Source: Tillus elongatus
Taxonomy: Eukaryota; Arthropoda; Insecta; Coleoptera; Cleridae
Direction of reading: 5' to 3'
Assembly: GCA_964006375.1 (NCBI GenBank)
Contig: OZ023267.1
Span: forward strand, 18,058,971 to 18,122,970
Length of the DNA stretch: 64,000 bases
Shown: piece after piece, positions 45,557-59,909 of the stretch
How positions within the stretch are numbered: position 1 is the stretch's first letter
How the letters are laid out: every line of letters starts with the position of its first letter
The notes under the pieces: model-generated
What the model saw: the letters and a program-made list of their open reading frames with translations, nothing else
Database searches by the model: none
What the model was told of the DNA's origin: nothing
Position numbers and translations under genes: made by a program

Positions 45557-46312
45557 CTCACTTAGTTAAAACTGACAGAGATATGTCAATATACTGCTTG
45601 AACTCAACAATGCGTTCATAATATTTCTAACCGCTGAACTGTATAAACAGTTAAATTCAGCCGTGGGTGCCTGGTGGACGCAGTCATTGTCAACTTATCG
45701 TAAAATTATTAATAAATTTATTGTATAAACAGTCAACTTATGAGTACTCAAATTCAGCCGTTGGCGCCTGGTAAACGCAGTCGATGTCAACTTAGCGTAA
45801 AATTATTAATACATTTATTGTGTGAATCTCAGAGCTATACATTTGTTTAGTACGCAAATACTGCATACTGTTCAATAGCAATTTTGTTTGTGAATTACCG
45901 CAAACCCATTGAATTATTTTCAGGTCATTATTAAATAGTGATTTGTTGTCATTTCAAAACCACTAACCACAAATAAATTATATGTCAACATAAACGCGAT
46001 GACCTACATTCGTTTTGGATATTAAGTTGCAAGAACGAATCAATAATTCAATTTATCTTTATAAATTTTTGTCCGTATCACCTAGTTTATTATAATTTTA
46101 AGTAATTTTTTCAAAGCACATACATGACTAAAAATGACAAAAAAAACAAAGCAATTGAATATGTTTAGCTTGGGCCAAGAATAATGATATAAACTACAAC
46201 CTAAAACAAAAGTTTACGAATACGGAACTAACTAATGCGAAAAAGTTCTATTAAAAGCTGAAAGAATCAAAACTTTATGTTTGTGGTTTCCTTGACAATA
46301 ATAAAAAGTCTG
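45557..46312. other. No recognised feature
   Basis: AT-rich. A short direct repeat is visible (AAATTCAGCCGT(G/T)GG(T/C)GCCTGGT at about 45654 and 45751, roughly 97 bp apart), and nothing else. Confidence 0.4.
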
Positions 46313-47790
<1,478 letters not shown>

Positions 47791-47829
47791 TAGATAATGT
47801 TTTAGACCTATACTACACTTTTCAACAAC

Positions 47830-48180
47830 GCGAATGTATCTTACATTTTCAGGATAGAAGAACTAGAACAAGTTCACATAATGGCCGCCCTTCATCATGG
47901 CTGTTAAAAATCGCCGATCTTTTACATTGATTTTTCTTCTTGAAGACAATTTTCTGGCATTATGCAGATGTAGTGTTGCATGGCCCCTGGCACAATAGAT
48001 TAAGTTGTGACCTGTTAAAACCTTCCTGTATAGTTTCGAGTTCAATTTTTTGAGAATTGTTCAAATTTATCCCCCGAGGATGACCTCTTGGAGTGCCGAA
48101 ACGCGTCGGGAGTAAGAGAAATCTGAAATAAATGTTGGTGTCTGGAGGAGAATCCGTTACATTCAACGTTTAATTATAGA
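47830..48180 (+). repeat. PLE terminal-repeat fragment with hammerhead-like core
   Basis: CCCCCGAGGATGACCTCTTG, then GAGTGCCGAAACGCGTCGGG (48068-48110). This is the GAGGATG...CGAAACGCG signature also found in the PLE-4 terminal repeat at 28870. Nothing coding is attached. Confidence 0.5.
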
Positions 48181-48546
48181 GGAACTACTTCTGGATAATG
48201 TCATTTTTACGCAAGAAGCCTAATTAATATTTCAGATAGAACGAATGTAAATCTTTGCAAAGCGACTATAACCCTACAATATAATCAATATGGAAATGAC
48301 CAATATACAAAATTATAATAATTAAAATCTAGAAGATATAATGCTTCAGGTCAGTAGTTTCCTTCGAAATTAAAATTAAATAAAATAGATTATGCTTTGA
48401 CAAATCGGAAACATTCTGCTGATTTTCATCAGCAGAGCTCTAGGTGTACCCTGGGATACTCTTCGCAGAGAAAATGTTATCTGACAAAACACCTTCCTAA
48501 TCTTTTAGTTCAGGACTGTAACATCGAATTTAACTATTAGCCGTAA

Positions 48547-48900
48547 AGAGCCTCGGTGGTTCAGGGGTAAGAACGTGTGCCTCTGAACCGGAGGGTACTG
48601 GGTTCGATCCCAGGGTTCTCCTTTCACTTTTTCAGTACAAACTGTAACATTAACATCAACCGAGGTTCTGGCATTATATTTCAGCAAGTTGAATGTCTGC
48701 ACGTTTCGCCCGTCGGAGGGGGCGTAAAGCCGTCGGTCCCGTGTTCATGCGATGTTGGGCACGTTAAAGATCCCTACCCTCCTTACAGAAAGACAAGGAT
48801 TCGGCAACATTTCCAGGATAGTGAGGTGAAACTGCTCCCTGGCGTCGGTGATTGGCCATAGTCGCGGAAATAGACCGACGTTAAAGAAACAAAAAACACA
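48547..48900 (+). mobile_element. tRNA-derived SINE, complete, with 12-bp TSD
   Basis: The head reads GAGCCTCGGTGGTTCAGGGG, with box A TGGTTCAGGGGTAAG and box B GGGTTCGATCCC. A roughly 270-bp body follows (GCACGTTAAAGATCCC), then GACCGACGTTAAAGAAAC and an A-rich tail. Direct repeats TATTAGCCGTAA flank it (48535-48546, 48901-48912). This is the cleanest copy of the family in the window. Confidence 0.85.
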
Positions 48901-49151
48901 TATTAGCCGTAATTTAGCTATACAATTTGGCTTCACTGCATTTGTAAGAAGAACTGCGTATTATAGTTATTAGTAAAAGTTGCTGTTTCGATGATCGATT
49001 TTGTGATTCAGCAGGTGAAAGATGTAATAATAAACTTGTGTTGGAAGGTTACACTTTCAGTTTTCAAGGAAAATGTATTATGTGAATGTTTGTTACGACT
49101 GTTAATATTCATAGTTGTTGCTTCAGATCTTTCAAGCATTTTATATTAGGC

Positions 49152-49270
<119 letters not shown>

Positions 49271-49639
49271 ATGAGAGGAGAGTAATCCATAAACTGTTAA
49301 CAATACCGTTTTGATAGTTGTCTAGTGTAGATGTGAAATCTGCACGTAATGTCATTGTCAAGTTTATGGCTTGTCTACGTAATTCAATGTAATTAAGCTG
49401 ATTATATACTGCAAAATTCATTTCATTCAGAATTTTTACAGGTTCATAGCTAACGCTGCGTGATTCTTTGAAGTTAGTTACAAAGGGTGCAAAATCCTTC
49501 AAATTCATCTCACCATTAAGTCTCTGTAACGGTTTGTGTGCACCAAGAAACTGGGTCGTGATGATACTATGCCAAATTTTTTACTTTTTTAAGAAACAAG
49601 AATTATGTGTTAACTTAATATTTAGTCTGGAACGGTTTC

Positions 49640-51950
49640 ACCAAGTAAAGGAATTTTTGTTTTATTTCAACAAAACACCACGAGGGCCCACAGCCTAAAT
49701 AATATCGTATCGTGGGTGTCGACAAGGAGGAAAGAGGCAACTTGTTAATTCTGGACTTGAAGGTTTGGAGGTTCGAGGGAGAAGGAAAAAGGTGTGCCGG
49801 CAAGGAATTCCACAACTTGGAAGTCCTCGGGACAAGATAACGGGCATAACAAGATGTTCCGTGTCTGGTAACCTGGATAGTAAAAGGCTGCATTCGCTCT
49901 GTTCCCCTGGTAGATCTGTTGGGGGCAGAAGGTGAAGGAACTACGGAAGCTCCTCTGAGCAGTGCCCGTGCAGATATCTATTAAAGAGAAAGAGGTCACC
50001 AACGGCACGTCGGTGGGAAAGGGATGGCAGCCTTTGGTTGAGGGCAGGGTCACCGATGAGTGGTGTAGCTCTCTTCTGAATGGAGTCCAGGATAGCGGGT
50101 GTGGAAGCGGCAGCGGCACCCCAGATCTGGGAGCAGTATCCGAGGTTTGGCCTTATTTTTGAAGTATATAAGGTATAGAGATTAGCAGGTGAAAAATATT
50201 TGCGAGCCCAAAAGAGGAAACCTAATTGCTTTGCAGCCGCTTCTGCAATTGATGTCACATGTTTGTGCCAATTGAGATTTCGATCCACAGAAATGCCAAC
50301 AAGTGAGAAGGTCTCATTACTTCGAATAACTTGGTTGTTCATTGTGATGGGTCTAGGGCTGGTTTATCTCTTCTGAGATAGAAAGCAAGACTAAGATTTG
50401 GTGAAGTTGAATTGTACAAGATGAATTGTACAAGATTTATGCTTCCCCAGTCTAATATTTTTTAGAGATTCACAGAGACAGAACCCTCCATGAGTCTGCG
50501 ATCCTCATCTAATTGGGCTAAAAAGACAGGCTTTGAATACTGTATATTTGAGTGGAGGGTGCTGTCGTCCGCATAACTGTGCACTGGGTTGGATGTGGTC
50601 ATTGATGTGGAGAAGAAACAAAGTAGGGGCTAAAGCTGAACCTTGAGGGACTCCTGCATCAATTGGATACCGTTTAGAGGAATCGACATCCACGACAACA
50701 GAAATGCTCCTGTTGGAGGGGAAATTTGCTGTCCAGGTATAGAGTTTTGGTGGTAGGCCATAGGCCGAAAGTTTATTGAGCAGCGCTGGGTGCCAGACCT
50801 GGTCAAATGCTTTTGATATGTCTAGAGCGACAATCTGGGTTTCACTGTGTAGTTCTATAGACTTGTTCTAAGAATAGGTGACAAAGGAAATGAGGTCGGC
50901 AGTTGATCTGCGCTGACGAAATCCATACTGCCTGTCGTGGATTAGACTGTGTTTTTCAAGAAATTTTAGTAATTCGGTGTTTATATACTTTTCTATTACT
51001 TTAGAGACGACTGAAAGGAGAAAAATAGGCTTGTAGTTGCTGGGAAGCGCTTCAGGATGAGAGAAGCAGACAGACGCCCATGGAAATGAGGAAAAGTTAT
51101 CCCGCATTACGTCCCAGTTCGCGGAATTGTAGTGCCAAACGATACGTGGGTGTGATGACTGTGTGACCTCGTGTTGCATCGCGCAGGAAGCAGTGACGAC
51201 GCCGTGGTCTGATCGACCAAAAGGGGCGGTGACTGATATTTTATAGCATTCAGTTTTTGTAGTAAGAAGGAGATCCCAGTGATTTGAGCTGTGTGTTGGG
51301 ATGCGAGGAAAGTAAGTAGGTTGCTGAACCATATTGGCTAAAAAATTGCTGTCTGCAAAGGCCACCGCTGCTATCCCTTGTGGATCGGTTTTTAAAGATC
51401 CCAGCCATTCCTTATTATAGACATTGAAGTCACCAATAATAGTGGCGTCGGAAGAAGGATATTTAGAAATCAGATGGTCGTTTTTTCTTCAGAAAGGTAG
51501 TCAAAGAGCTGGACAAAGTTGTTGTCAGAAGGTGAACGGTAAATGCAATAGATGAATTTAATTGCAGCCCTGAGAGAGAGAGATAGAAAGAGAGTTTTAT
51601 TCAGCTTCTAAGTTGGGGAGTCTGGTGCAGGGTAGATTGCTACGGACGTATGCGCACACGCCTCCATGCAATCTAAAGGAAGTAAGGAGCTCATACCTCG
51701 GGAAATTAAGGTGATTAGTGGCTGTTTTGGCACTAATTTGGGTTTCGGTGAGGGAAAGAGGTGGGGCCTATTAGCCAGGAGGAAATGGTGGACGCAGTTC
51801 AGGTTAGAATTTAGGCCACATATATTCGAGAAGGATATGTTAAATCTTGATGCTGGCGCCCCCTGTACACCCCTCTCCCGGAGATCCGAATGGATGGTAT
51901 TTTACCTCCAGAATCTTGTGTACAGGGAGGAGCCATCATAATTTTTGCTT
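49640..51950 (-). pseudogene. RTE/CR1-type non-LTR retrotransposon, copy B, with internal deletion
   Basis: Minus strand. The endonuclease start (N-I-S-F-S-N-I-C-G-L-N at about 51840) and later C-A-Y-V-R-S-N-L mark an AP-type endonuclease. The nuclease's S-D-H-G-V-V region (about 51190) runs within about 50 codons into RT text (S-N-Y-K-P-I-F-L-L-S-V-V-S-K), so the end of the nuclease, the linker and the first fingers are deleted. The palm keeps G-V-P-Q-G-S and an intact Y-A-D-D near 50575. Thumb and tail follow to 49640. The 3' end lies next to a PLE-3 terminal-repeat scrap (CGGTTTCACCAAGTAA at 49630). Confidence 0.8.
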
Positions 51951-52446
51951 ATAAGGGAAACCGACTCATACACCAGAACCGGAAACGTCCGTTGGGACTT
52001 CACCGGCCCCTTGATGTATGGGGTGGTACCTCCTCGGGCGTGAAAAAGTCCTTTACTATCACGTGAAGGAAAATTCCACTACCACCTGCTAAAGCAGCAT
52101 ATAAAAAGTCGCCAAGGCCAATGAGTCACATAGAACCGTTTTTGTTTTAACGGATAAATAATTTTTGTGTGGGTAAATTACCTTTAAGCAGCATACGATC
52201 TTTTTAAACATCTTCAAATTTGACCAGTATTCACGAAAGTAGCTCCCAACTTACTAGAAATTTAAACGGTATTACAGCAGTACTTATTTTTATAACAAAA
52301 CTTTCAGTTATTTCATGCCATAGCTGATTTATTTCCCAATAATAGTAGTTTAAACTTGTGACGGATTTAAAAACGACTTATTATCCCTCGGAAGCTGTTC
52401 CACATTTGATGCATTACAACTATGTGAAAACTGGAACGTGTGATGA
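51951..52446. other. No recognised feature
   Basis: Short spacer between the RTE-like copy and the inverted PLE repeats. The left 180 bp is GC-richer and may be 5' UTR of the RTE-like element. Confidence 0.35.
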
Positions 52447-52498
52447 GCACTGATAAGTACACTTGGAAAACATAAATCACCACAACATATATTTTAAA

Positions 52499-52538
52499 GA
52501 CCTTAAGGTCATTTCGCTGACCACGTCAGCGTCATCAG
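52499..52538 (-). ncRNA. Hammerhead-like ribozyme motif, minus strand
   Basis: On the minus strand: CTGATGA, C, stem GCTGAC with loop GTG and GTCAGC (perfect 6 bp), GAAAT, loop, GGTC. It mirrors the plus-strand copy at 52570. The pairing after GAAA is weaker here (T in place of C). Confidence 0.35.
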
Positions 52539-52569
52539 AGGATGAAAGAATTCTGAATTATTTCATTCT

Positions 52570-52609
52570 CTGATGACGCTGACGTGGTCAGCGAAACGAT
52601 CGTAAAGTC
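52570..52609 (+). ncRNA. Hammerhead-like ribozyme motif, plus strand
   Basis: CTGATGA, C, GCTGAC-GTG-GTCAGC, GAAAC, a nine-base loop, AGTC. All core blocks of a type I hammerhead are present in order. The extra C before stem II, and poor pairing just outside the core in stem I, leave activity open. Confidence 0.4.
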
Positions 52610-52656
52610 TTTGAAACATGTGTTGTGGTGATTTGGGTTTTCCAAGTGTACTTATG

Positions 52657-53400
52657 ATGCATTACAATTATTCTTGGCTTTTGCCTCACCAACCTTTGCT
52701 TTTTTAAACGATAAATATAACTTGGTGTCATCGGCATACATACAGAACTGTCAATAATCTAGCTTACCAAACGTGTTGCTGATATAAATAGTGAACAACA
52801 GGGAACCATAAATTGATCCATGTGGAACACCGACATTCACGAGACAAGTCTCTGTCTAATTTACATCCATCTTTACACACTGGGTTTTACCTTCTATGGA
52901 ATAACAAATTGTGTTGTGTGTTTTGTTTCTTTAACGTCGGCCTATTTCCGTGACTGTGGTCAATCACCGACGCCAGGGAGCAGTTTCACCTCACTATCCT
53001 GAAAATTTTGCCGCACCCCTGCCTTTCTGTAACGAGGGTAGGGATCTTTAACTTGACTAACATTGCATAGACATGGGACCGGCGGCTTTACGCCCCCTCC
53101 GAAGGGCGGAACGTGCAGACATTCAACTTGCTCAGATACAATGTCAGAACCTCGGTTGAGGTTAATGTTACAGTTTGTACTGGAAAAGTGAAAGGAGAAC
53201 CCTGAGATCGAACCCAGTACCCTTCGGTTCAGAGGCACATGTTTTTACCTCTGAACCACCGAGGCTCTGGAATAACAAATTGACTCAAGTGCTGTTCTCG
53301 TTAGACCAATAAAATGTAAAATGTAGATAAGTAGTTTTTGGTCATCATTATTAAAGGCTTTAGTAAGATCCAACAGTTATAGAGCCGTTATTCTGCTATT
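52657..53400 (-). pseudogene. Reverse transcriptase fragment interrupted by a SINE
   Basis: Minus strand. At 53400-53285 a frame gives L-L-D-L-T-K-A-F-N-N-D-D-Q-K-L-L-I, the RT block before the palm. After the SINE (52912-53267), 52840-52690 continues with V-G-V-P-H-G-S-I-Y-G-S-L-L-F and M-Y-A-D-D-T-K-L-Y. It is a Jockey/CR1-like RT of a different family from its neighbours. Stops are present. Confidence 0.7.
52912..53267 (-). mobile_element. tRNA-derived SINE inside an RT pseudogene, 15-bp TSD
   Basis: The minus-strand head is CCTCGGTGGTTCAGAGGTAA, with box B GGTTCGATCTC, and the tail is GACGTTAAAGAAACAAAACA. Perfect direct repeats TGGAATAACAAATTG flank it (52897-52911, 53268-53282). The RT reading resumes on the far side, which confirms the insertion. 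Confidence 0.9.
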
Positions 53401-54284
53401 TCAGAAGACTGCAGGATATCACTAGAAACTACTACCAGGACCGATGCACAACTGTTTGATTTGTCACACAGTTATGACAATATCACAGCTAATTATACGT
53501 TTGGTTTATTAATTTGTTATTTATTACCACTGCGTTTAAATAACTTTAGGGGATATTTTTTAATAATAATATGCGTGTGTGTGTGTAAGAGAGGTCATGT
53601 CTTGGCTGCGGCAACAACAATAATATATAAATGGCCAACTTTTATTTATAACTCGAGTAGAAGGTTGTTTACATGTTTCGTTGACTTATTAGCCCAACTG
53701 TTATATTTTTGTCACCAATAGAACGGCTTTATTAAGTACTTTTATGTAAAAGCATGCAATAATACTGTAATAATTAGCAACTAGACTTATAAGGAATGTT
53801 GTTCCTTTTAATCGTTAATTAAAGCTGCTTTTTAAATTATTGAGACACAAAAGAGAATGTATTTGACAATGCACATTTATGCATAAATTTATCTGGTATT
53901 AGGCAGCTATAAGGAAGATTTTGCTTCTTGATCTTTTTAACGTTAATACTATTATATAACTGACGCCATCTTCTGGTATTTAGTTCAAGTCTGTGGCAAA
54001 ATTAGACATTACAAAATTATAAAAGATACATGCATATTTAGATACCGATTTTGTATATGTCTGTATTTAAGATTATGATTAGAAGTTTAGTTTTATGAAT
54101 TTGTGTCACTTTCATATGTTTAGAACCAACACGCTTCCTCGTATACTTTTATATGTGCATGCATATTAATTTCATTTTTATTTATGGATAACCTCAATTT
54201 GTGTTCGCAGTTGATATTCTGGTTAAGATCCATTTGCGTCACATGTTAGGTCAAGCCTTTTCAGAAGTTAGTAGGCGTCATTAT
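53401..54284. other. No recognised feature
   Basis: AT-rich intronic DNA of the minus-strand host gene. Confidence 0.45.
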
Positions 54285-55610
<1,326 letters not shown>

Positions 55611-55639
55611 ATGATCTCGGTGACGTTTTGTGACGTATC

Positions 55640-56140
55640 AGAGGGGTCAGGATGAGACAAGCAGACAGAGGCCATATGGAAATGAGGAAAAGTAATCCCG
55701 CATTTCGTCCCAGTTCGCGGAGTTTTAGTGCCAAACGATACGTGTATGTGAGGACTGTGTGACCTCGGGTTGCATTGCGCAGGAAGCAGTGACCATGCCG
55801 TGGTATGAGCGACTAAGGGGGACGGTGACTGATGTCTTATAGCATTTAGGTTTTGTAGTAAGAAGGAGATTCAAGGGATTTGAGCTGTGTCTTGGGATAC
55901 GAGGAAAGTAAGTAGGTTGCTGAACCATATTGGCTAAAGAATTGCTGACTGCAAAGGCCTCCGCTGCTCTCCCTTGTGGATCGGTTTTTGAAGATCCTAG
56001 CCATTCCTTATTATGGACATTGAAATCACCAAGAATAGTGACCTCGAAGGAAGAATATTCAGAAATCAGATGGTCAACAATTTTTTCAGAAAGGTAGTCG
56101 AAGAGCTGGACAAAGTTGTTGTCAGAAGGTGGTCTTCGTA
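55640..56140 (-). pseudogene. RTE/CR1-type endonuclease fragment, copy C
   Basis: The minus-strand text matches copy B at 51035-51535 closely (M-V-Q-Q-P-T-Y-F-P-R-I-P, then R-S-Y-H-G-M-V-T-A in place of R-S-D-H-G-V-V-T-A, losing a catalytic Asp). Only the endonuclease part remains. Confidence 0.75.
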
Positions 56141-56984
56141 GATATACAATTGCATAAGCAATTTTTATCCCAATTTTGTTCCGATTCGTCCATCTCGTAT
56201 TTTGCCCTTCCAGTACATTCCGGGAATTGATGCGAATTCGAATTTCAATTGAAAAGCAAAATCATTGATCGAAATATCGCTATAAAAACAGAAAAAAAAC
56301 TTACAGCTGTGAAATATATTGAGCTGACTAGGTCGTTAAAACATTGAATATAGCTGATATAATGTATGAGGAAAAATACGCGAATGGCACAAGCCATGTA
56401 ACTTGAAAAAAAATATATCATTGAATTTTAAATTAAATTCTAGACCGACATTTTATTGGTAAGTAACGGATGCTTCCATATTATATCAGGTAACCTTGAA
56501 ATGCCGGAACGAATTTTAGACGAATCATCAGACAATAAACAAGAGTGAAACGGTACTTAGTGTAAACCTAAAAAGCAAATGGTCCATTCAAAAGTTGTGA
56601 AGGTCGTGTTAATGTCCGACCAGACAAGTTTGGTAATGGACGGAATTCACAGGCGAGAGTCTGAAAAGAAAGTTCCTCTTGCTAATAGCGTATAATAAAA
56701 AGTAAAAGTGTTACTTGCTGAAGATTGTTGAATTAGTGAGGTACCCGGAAAATAATGAGTCACCCAGATTCAACTGATACAACTGGGATGAATTTGATAT
56801 TGTCTATTGTTTGCAAGCTTGGATCTCTTTCGTTTTCGTGATTTTAGAATTAAAAGTTATATAACAGTCAAGTCATGGCCCAATTTTGGTTAGTTTGTAA
56901 CTAAAGCTTTATGCACTCGTTTGTTCCGGATCAAGAAAGAAAATGACGGCACTGCCTTGGTCAGAAAAACTATTCAAAGATTTA
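56141..56984. other. No recognised feature
   Basis: AT-rich intronic DNA, no supported element. Confidence 0.4.
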
Positions 56985-57080
56985 AAAGGCCCTAATTCGC
57001 GCTCATTTGAAAACATTTTCTGAAAGTCTCACCATCAATATCTCTCTATTAGTGAATTTTTTTTAATAAAAATTCACTAA
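56985..57080 (-). mobile_element. TA-element palindromic end, solo (subfamily 2)
   Basis: CTAATTCGCGCTCATTTGAA, GTCTCACCATC, CTCTCTATTAGTGAATTTTT and the palindrome TTAGTGAATTTTTTTTAATA...TTCACTAA. No TA core is attached; the (TA)n at 57213 lies 130 bp away. A weaker copy of the same end (GCGCATTTTC...GAGAGGTCACGATG) is at about 59171-59215. Confidence 0.65.
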
Positions 57081-57211
57081 AACCCATTTTTGCCACTCAA
57101 CACAACCAACATTTTGTAGCCCTTTTATCTTCTATAAACAAAATGATAATTTCACAAGGCTCCCAGGAAAAGAAGCGCCATTTTTAGTTGCTCAACCCTA
57201 TATGCGCCAAA

Positions 57212-57212
<1 letters not shown>

Positions 57213-57284
<72 letters not shown>
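57213..57284. repeat. (TA)n microsatellite at the 5' edge of PLE-1
   Basis: A TA run that passes straight into the PLE-1 reading frame. Confidence 0.95.
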
Positions 57285-57286
<2 letters not shown>

Positions 57287-58264
57287 TTTGAGACGGATTT
57301 AAAAAATAAAAATGTGTATTTCCCTAGAGTTTGGTTTCGTTATGTCGATGATATTTTTCCAGTGTTTGACACAAATACATGTAAGGTAGAAGAATTTACT
57401 GAAAAACTAGATAGTCAATTTGATTCAATAAAATTTACCCACGAAATAGAAATCAACAATAAACTTCCGTTTCTAGATGTACTAGTTATTAAAAATAGAA
57501 ATAATGGCTCGCTTGAATTCGATGTCTATAGGAAGGAAACGGCTACTATTAGTTATATTCCTAATGACTCACATCATACGTTTGCAGAAAAAACGGCTAG
57601 TTTAAATTTCTTAGTAAATAGATTGATCAAATTTCCGTTGAGTAAAAATAGATTTAATACAGAATTAAAATACATAAAAAATGTGGCGAGATATAACGGT
57701 TACTCGGATGGCTTAATAGACAAATTAGTTAACAAACACAGAACAAAGAAGGTGATATCTGAATGTACGACATTTAAGAATGATAAAATCGAGAAAAAAT
57801 TTCTGTGTTTACCTTATGAACCACAAATCACAAAGGGTTTGGAAAGTATTTTTAAGAAAGCCGATTTACATTTGACGTTTTAGACGAAAAGTAATTTAAA
57901 AAATTTGTTGGGTAATACGAAAGACAAAGACAAAGTCACTGAAATGTCCGGAATTTATGAGATTAGTTGCAAAGATTGTGATAAATACGTGGGCCAAACT
58001 AGGAGAAACATAGCCACCAGATTTCGTGAACATCTCGCACCGTTACGATATGGTACGGTGGACAAATCATGTGTGGCACAACATATATGGGATAATAACC
58101 ACCACATTGACAAAGAAAATTTGAAACTTGTCAAAAATGTTAGACATCAAACTATGCTTTATTCATTAGAAAGTATTTTTATATTAAGGTCTATTAAGGA
58201 CAAAACTTCATTAAACCGTGCGGCACCTGTAATTTCAAGCCCTTTATTTTCTCTTTGCATTTGA
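57287..58264 (+). pseudogene. PLE-1: Penelope-like RT and GIY-YIG endonuclease, best-preserved copy
   Basis: One reading frame with a single in-frame TAG at 57881-57883. RT part: the catalytic Y-V-D-D at 57341-57352, then L-P-F-L-D-V-L and a conserved tail. Nuclease part: G-I-Y (57950-57958), a C-K-D-C pair, Y-V-G-Q-T-R-R (57986 on), R-F-R-E-H-L and N-H-H, the layout of GIY-YIG nucleases in PLEs. The N-terminal half of the RT is missing: the copy starts at the (TA)n tract. The terminal repeat is at 58840-58925. Low decay suggests a relatively young insertion. Confidence 0.85.
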
Positions 58265-58930
58265 CCGCTTAAATACTCCTAATTTGTCTGGTAGAACAAT
58301 AAATTATTGTCAATAACTCGACCGGTTTATACATATACGAATCTCTATGTTTGTCTTGACTTAAAGACTTGTTTTTTTTTTGTATCTATGTAATCAATAT
58401 AAATACTTTCACGTACAATTAAAATCAATATAAATATAGTTTTTATGTAGCATTTTAGTAGAACTATTTATCCTTTGTTAGAGTTAACACGGTGAGACAG
58501 ACATCTGTTTTTAGTTTTCTATTTTTAAAAAAGATGAGTTGAATTTATGTTGTTGTATCTCACCAGATGTCTTTATCGGCATGAACCAATATCCACATAG
58601 TAAATTTCTAGATCGAAAGGGAACGTGCTGATTCTTTAAATAACTTTGGTCCTTTTAAACCTATATTAGATAAGGGTCATAAATTTGTCGACCAGAAGAT
58701 GAAAGCAGGTCTCCGACCTGTTTCACTGCGCAATAAACAAACGATCGTTCTTGGACGACAACTTTACTTCGGACTAGTTCGTTTGCTTTGACGCGATATC
58801 AATATACGGGATCTAGTTTTTTATGTTAGAATTTTCTTCCTCTGAAGATGTTTACTTTGTCAACGAAACGATCGTAAGGTCTCTGAAATATGTGTTGTGG
58901 TGATTTGGGTGTTCTCCAAGTGTACTTAAT
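58265..58930 (+). repeat. PLE-1 3' tail and terminal repeat
   Basis: Non-coding tail similar to 12779-13470. It ends TATGTGTTGTGGTGATTTGG and CTCCAAGTGTACTTA. The hammerhead-like block is at 58842-58881. Confidence 0.7.
58842..58881 (+). ncRNA. Hammerhead-like ribozyme motif of PLE-1
   Basis: CTGAAGA, T, stem GTTTAC-TTT-GTCAAC (one mismatch), GAAAC, a loop, AGGTC. Same layout as the copies at 12005 and 52570, again with one unpaired base before stem II. Confidence 0.4.
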
Positions 58931-59508
58931 TAAAAGTAAAACAAATTGGTGTGCCAACGTTTAAAGTGATTTGATACTTTGTTTCTTTATTTGTGATTTA
59001 TATATCATTAAACATTTAAAACAGTTCTTTTTAGGACCGATACAAGTTCCATTAACGTTATTTGTTGCATAAGCTATTCCAATGCCTAGGCCCCTGCCAA
59101 GTATTGCTCAATAAATGGTCGCATCACTAATAGCCTGTTTTGAACGTGCACGTGACTAGGAGAGCCTTTTAGCGCATTTTCATTAAGAAAAATTCGCCAA
59201 TAGAGAGGTCACGATGAAAGGACATCATATAATAGCAAAAGAGCCGTGAGATGTGTTTCAATGGGAGTTTCAGCTGACGGAGGGTGGCCAGTTTAATTTC
59301 AGTTAAACTATTAGAATGACCAATGAAGTTGATGACGGTACTGCAGAGACTCTGCTGGTAATTCAGATTTATAATTCTAGTTCTTTTGTTACCGCCAGTA
59401 GTAATACGCCAGTCTATACATCAAAATTGTGATTTTTGATTATGTGTTACGACCCCAGTGCAGTTATTTTTAATAAATCTAAAAAATATAGCATCTACAG
59501 CAACTTAC

Positions 59509-59628
59509 CTGTAAATTTGGATCAATAGAATCCTGTGTTTCTCTCCTAACTATATTCCTACTTTCTACAATGCTGCAGAGAGCAAAGATACACAGAAGGG
59601 CTACTGTTGACCAGATGTGTTGCCTCAT
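59509..59628 (-). CDS. Host secreted-protein gene, exon 1 (start codon, signal peptide)
   Basis: Minus strand. The ATG at 59628-59626 is preceded by CACC and, four bases back, by an acceptor TATTTTCAG, so an untranslated exon should lie upstream. The 40 codons start M-R-Q-H-I-W-S, then a hydrophobic stretch (V-A-L-L-C-I-F-A-L-C-S-I-V) ending E-S, which reads as a secretion signal. N-I-V-R-R-E follows, with a dibasic site. It ends at CAG|GTAAG, phase 0. With exons 2 and 3 it yields about 202 residues. This start is chosen because the signal peptide follows at once. Confidence 0.75.
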
Positions 59629-59909
59629 GGTGCTGAAAATATAGAAACAGACGGTTATATCTAAGGAAAATCAATAATAAGTCAAGAATGATTTAGCGAA
59701 AAAAATGATATGGGCGAAGTACCATTGGAGCAGACGATTTAATAATTATTGCTCTGTTCTACACTGCCCATAAGGGTAGCATATTGTGTCCATTGGTGTA
59801 AACTTAGTTTTCAGTACAAACAAAGATGCCGCCACTTAAAATTCATCTCACTGAATACAAGCAAACTGTAGTTTACTAATTATTGTTTTATTATAAAAAT
59901 TAGTTCATT

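Larger units (their letters stand above)
52447..52656. repeat. Near-perfect 210-bp inverted pair of PLE terminal repeats
   Basis: The left arm (about 52447-52543) and right arm (about 52556-52656) are inverted copies carrying AAGTACACTTGG / CCAAGTGTACTT, ATCACCACAACA / TGTTGTGGTGAT and the hammerhead-like block. The axis is near 52550. No PLE coding sequence lies between the arms, so this is a solo inverted terminal-repeat pair. Confidence 0.8.

Noticed and set aside
48547..48620. Functional tRNA gene
   Set aside because: Boxes A and B are good, but the acceptor arms do not pair well and the unit continues into a SINE body with a TSD.
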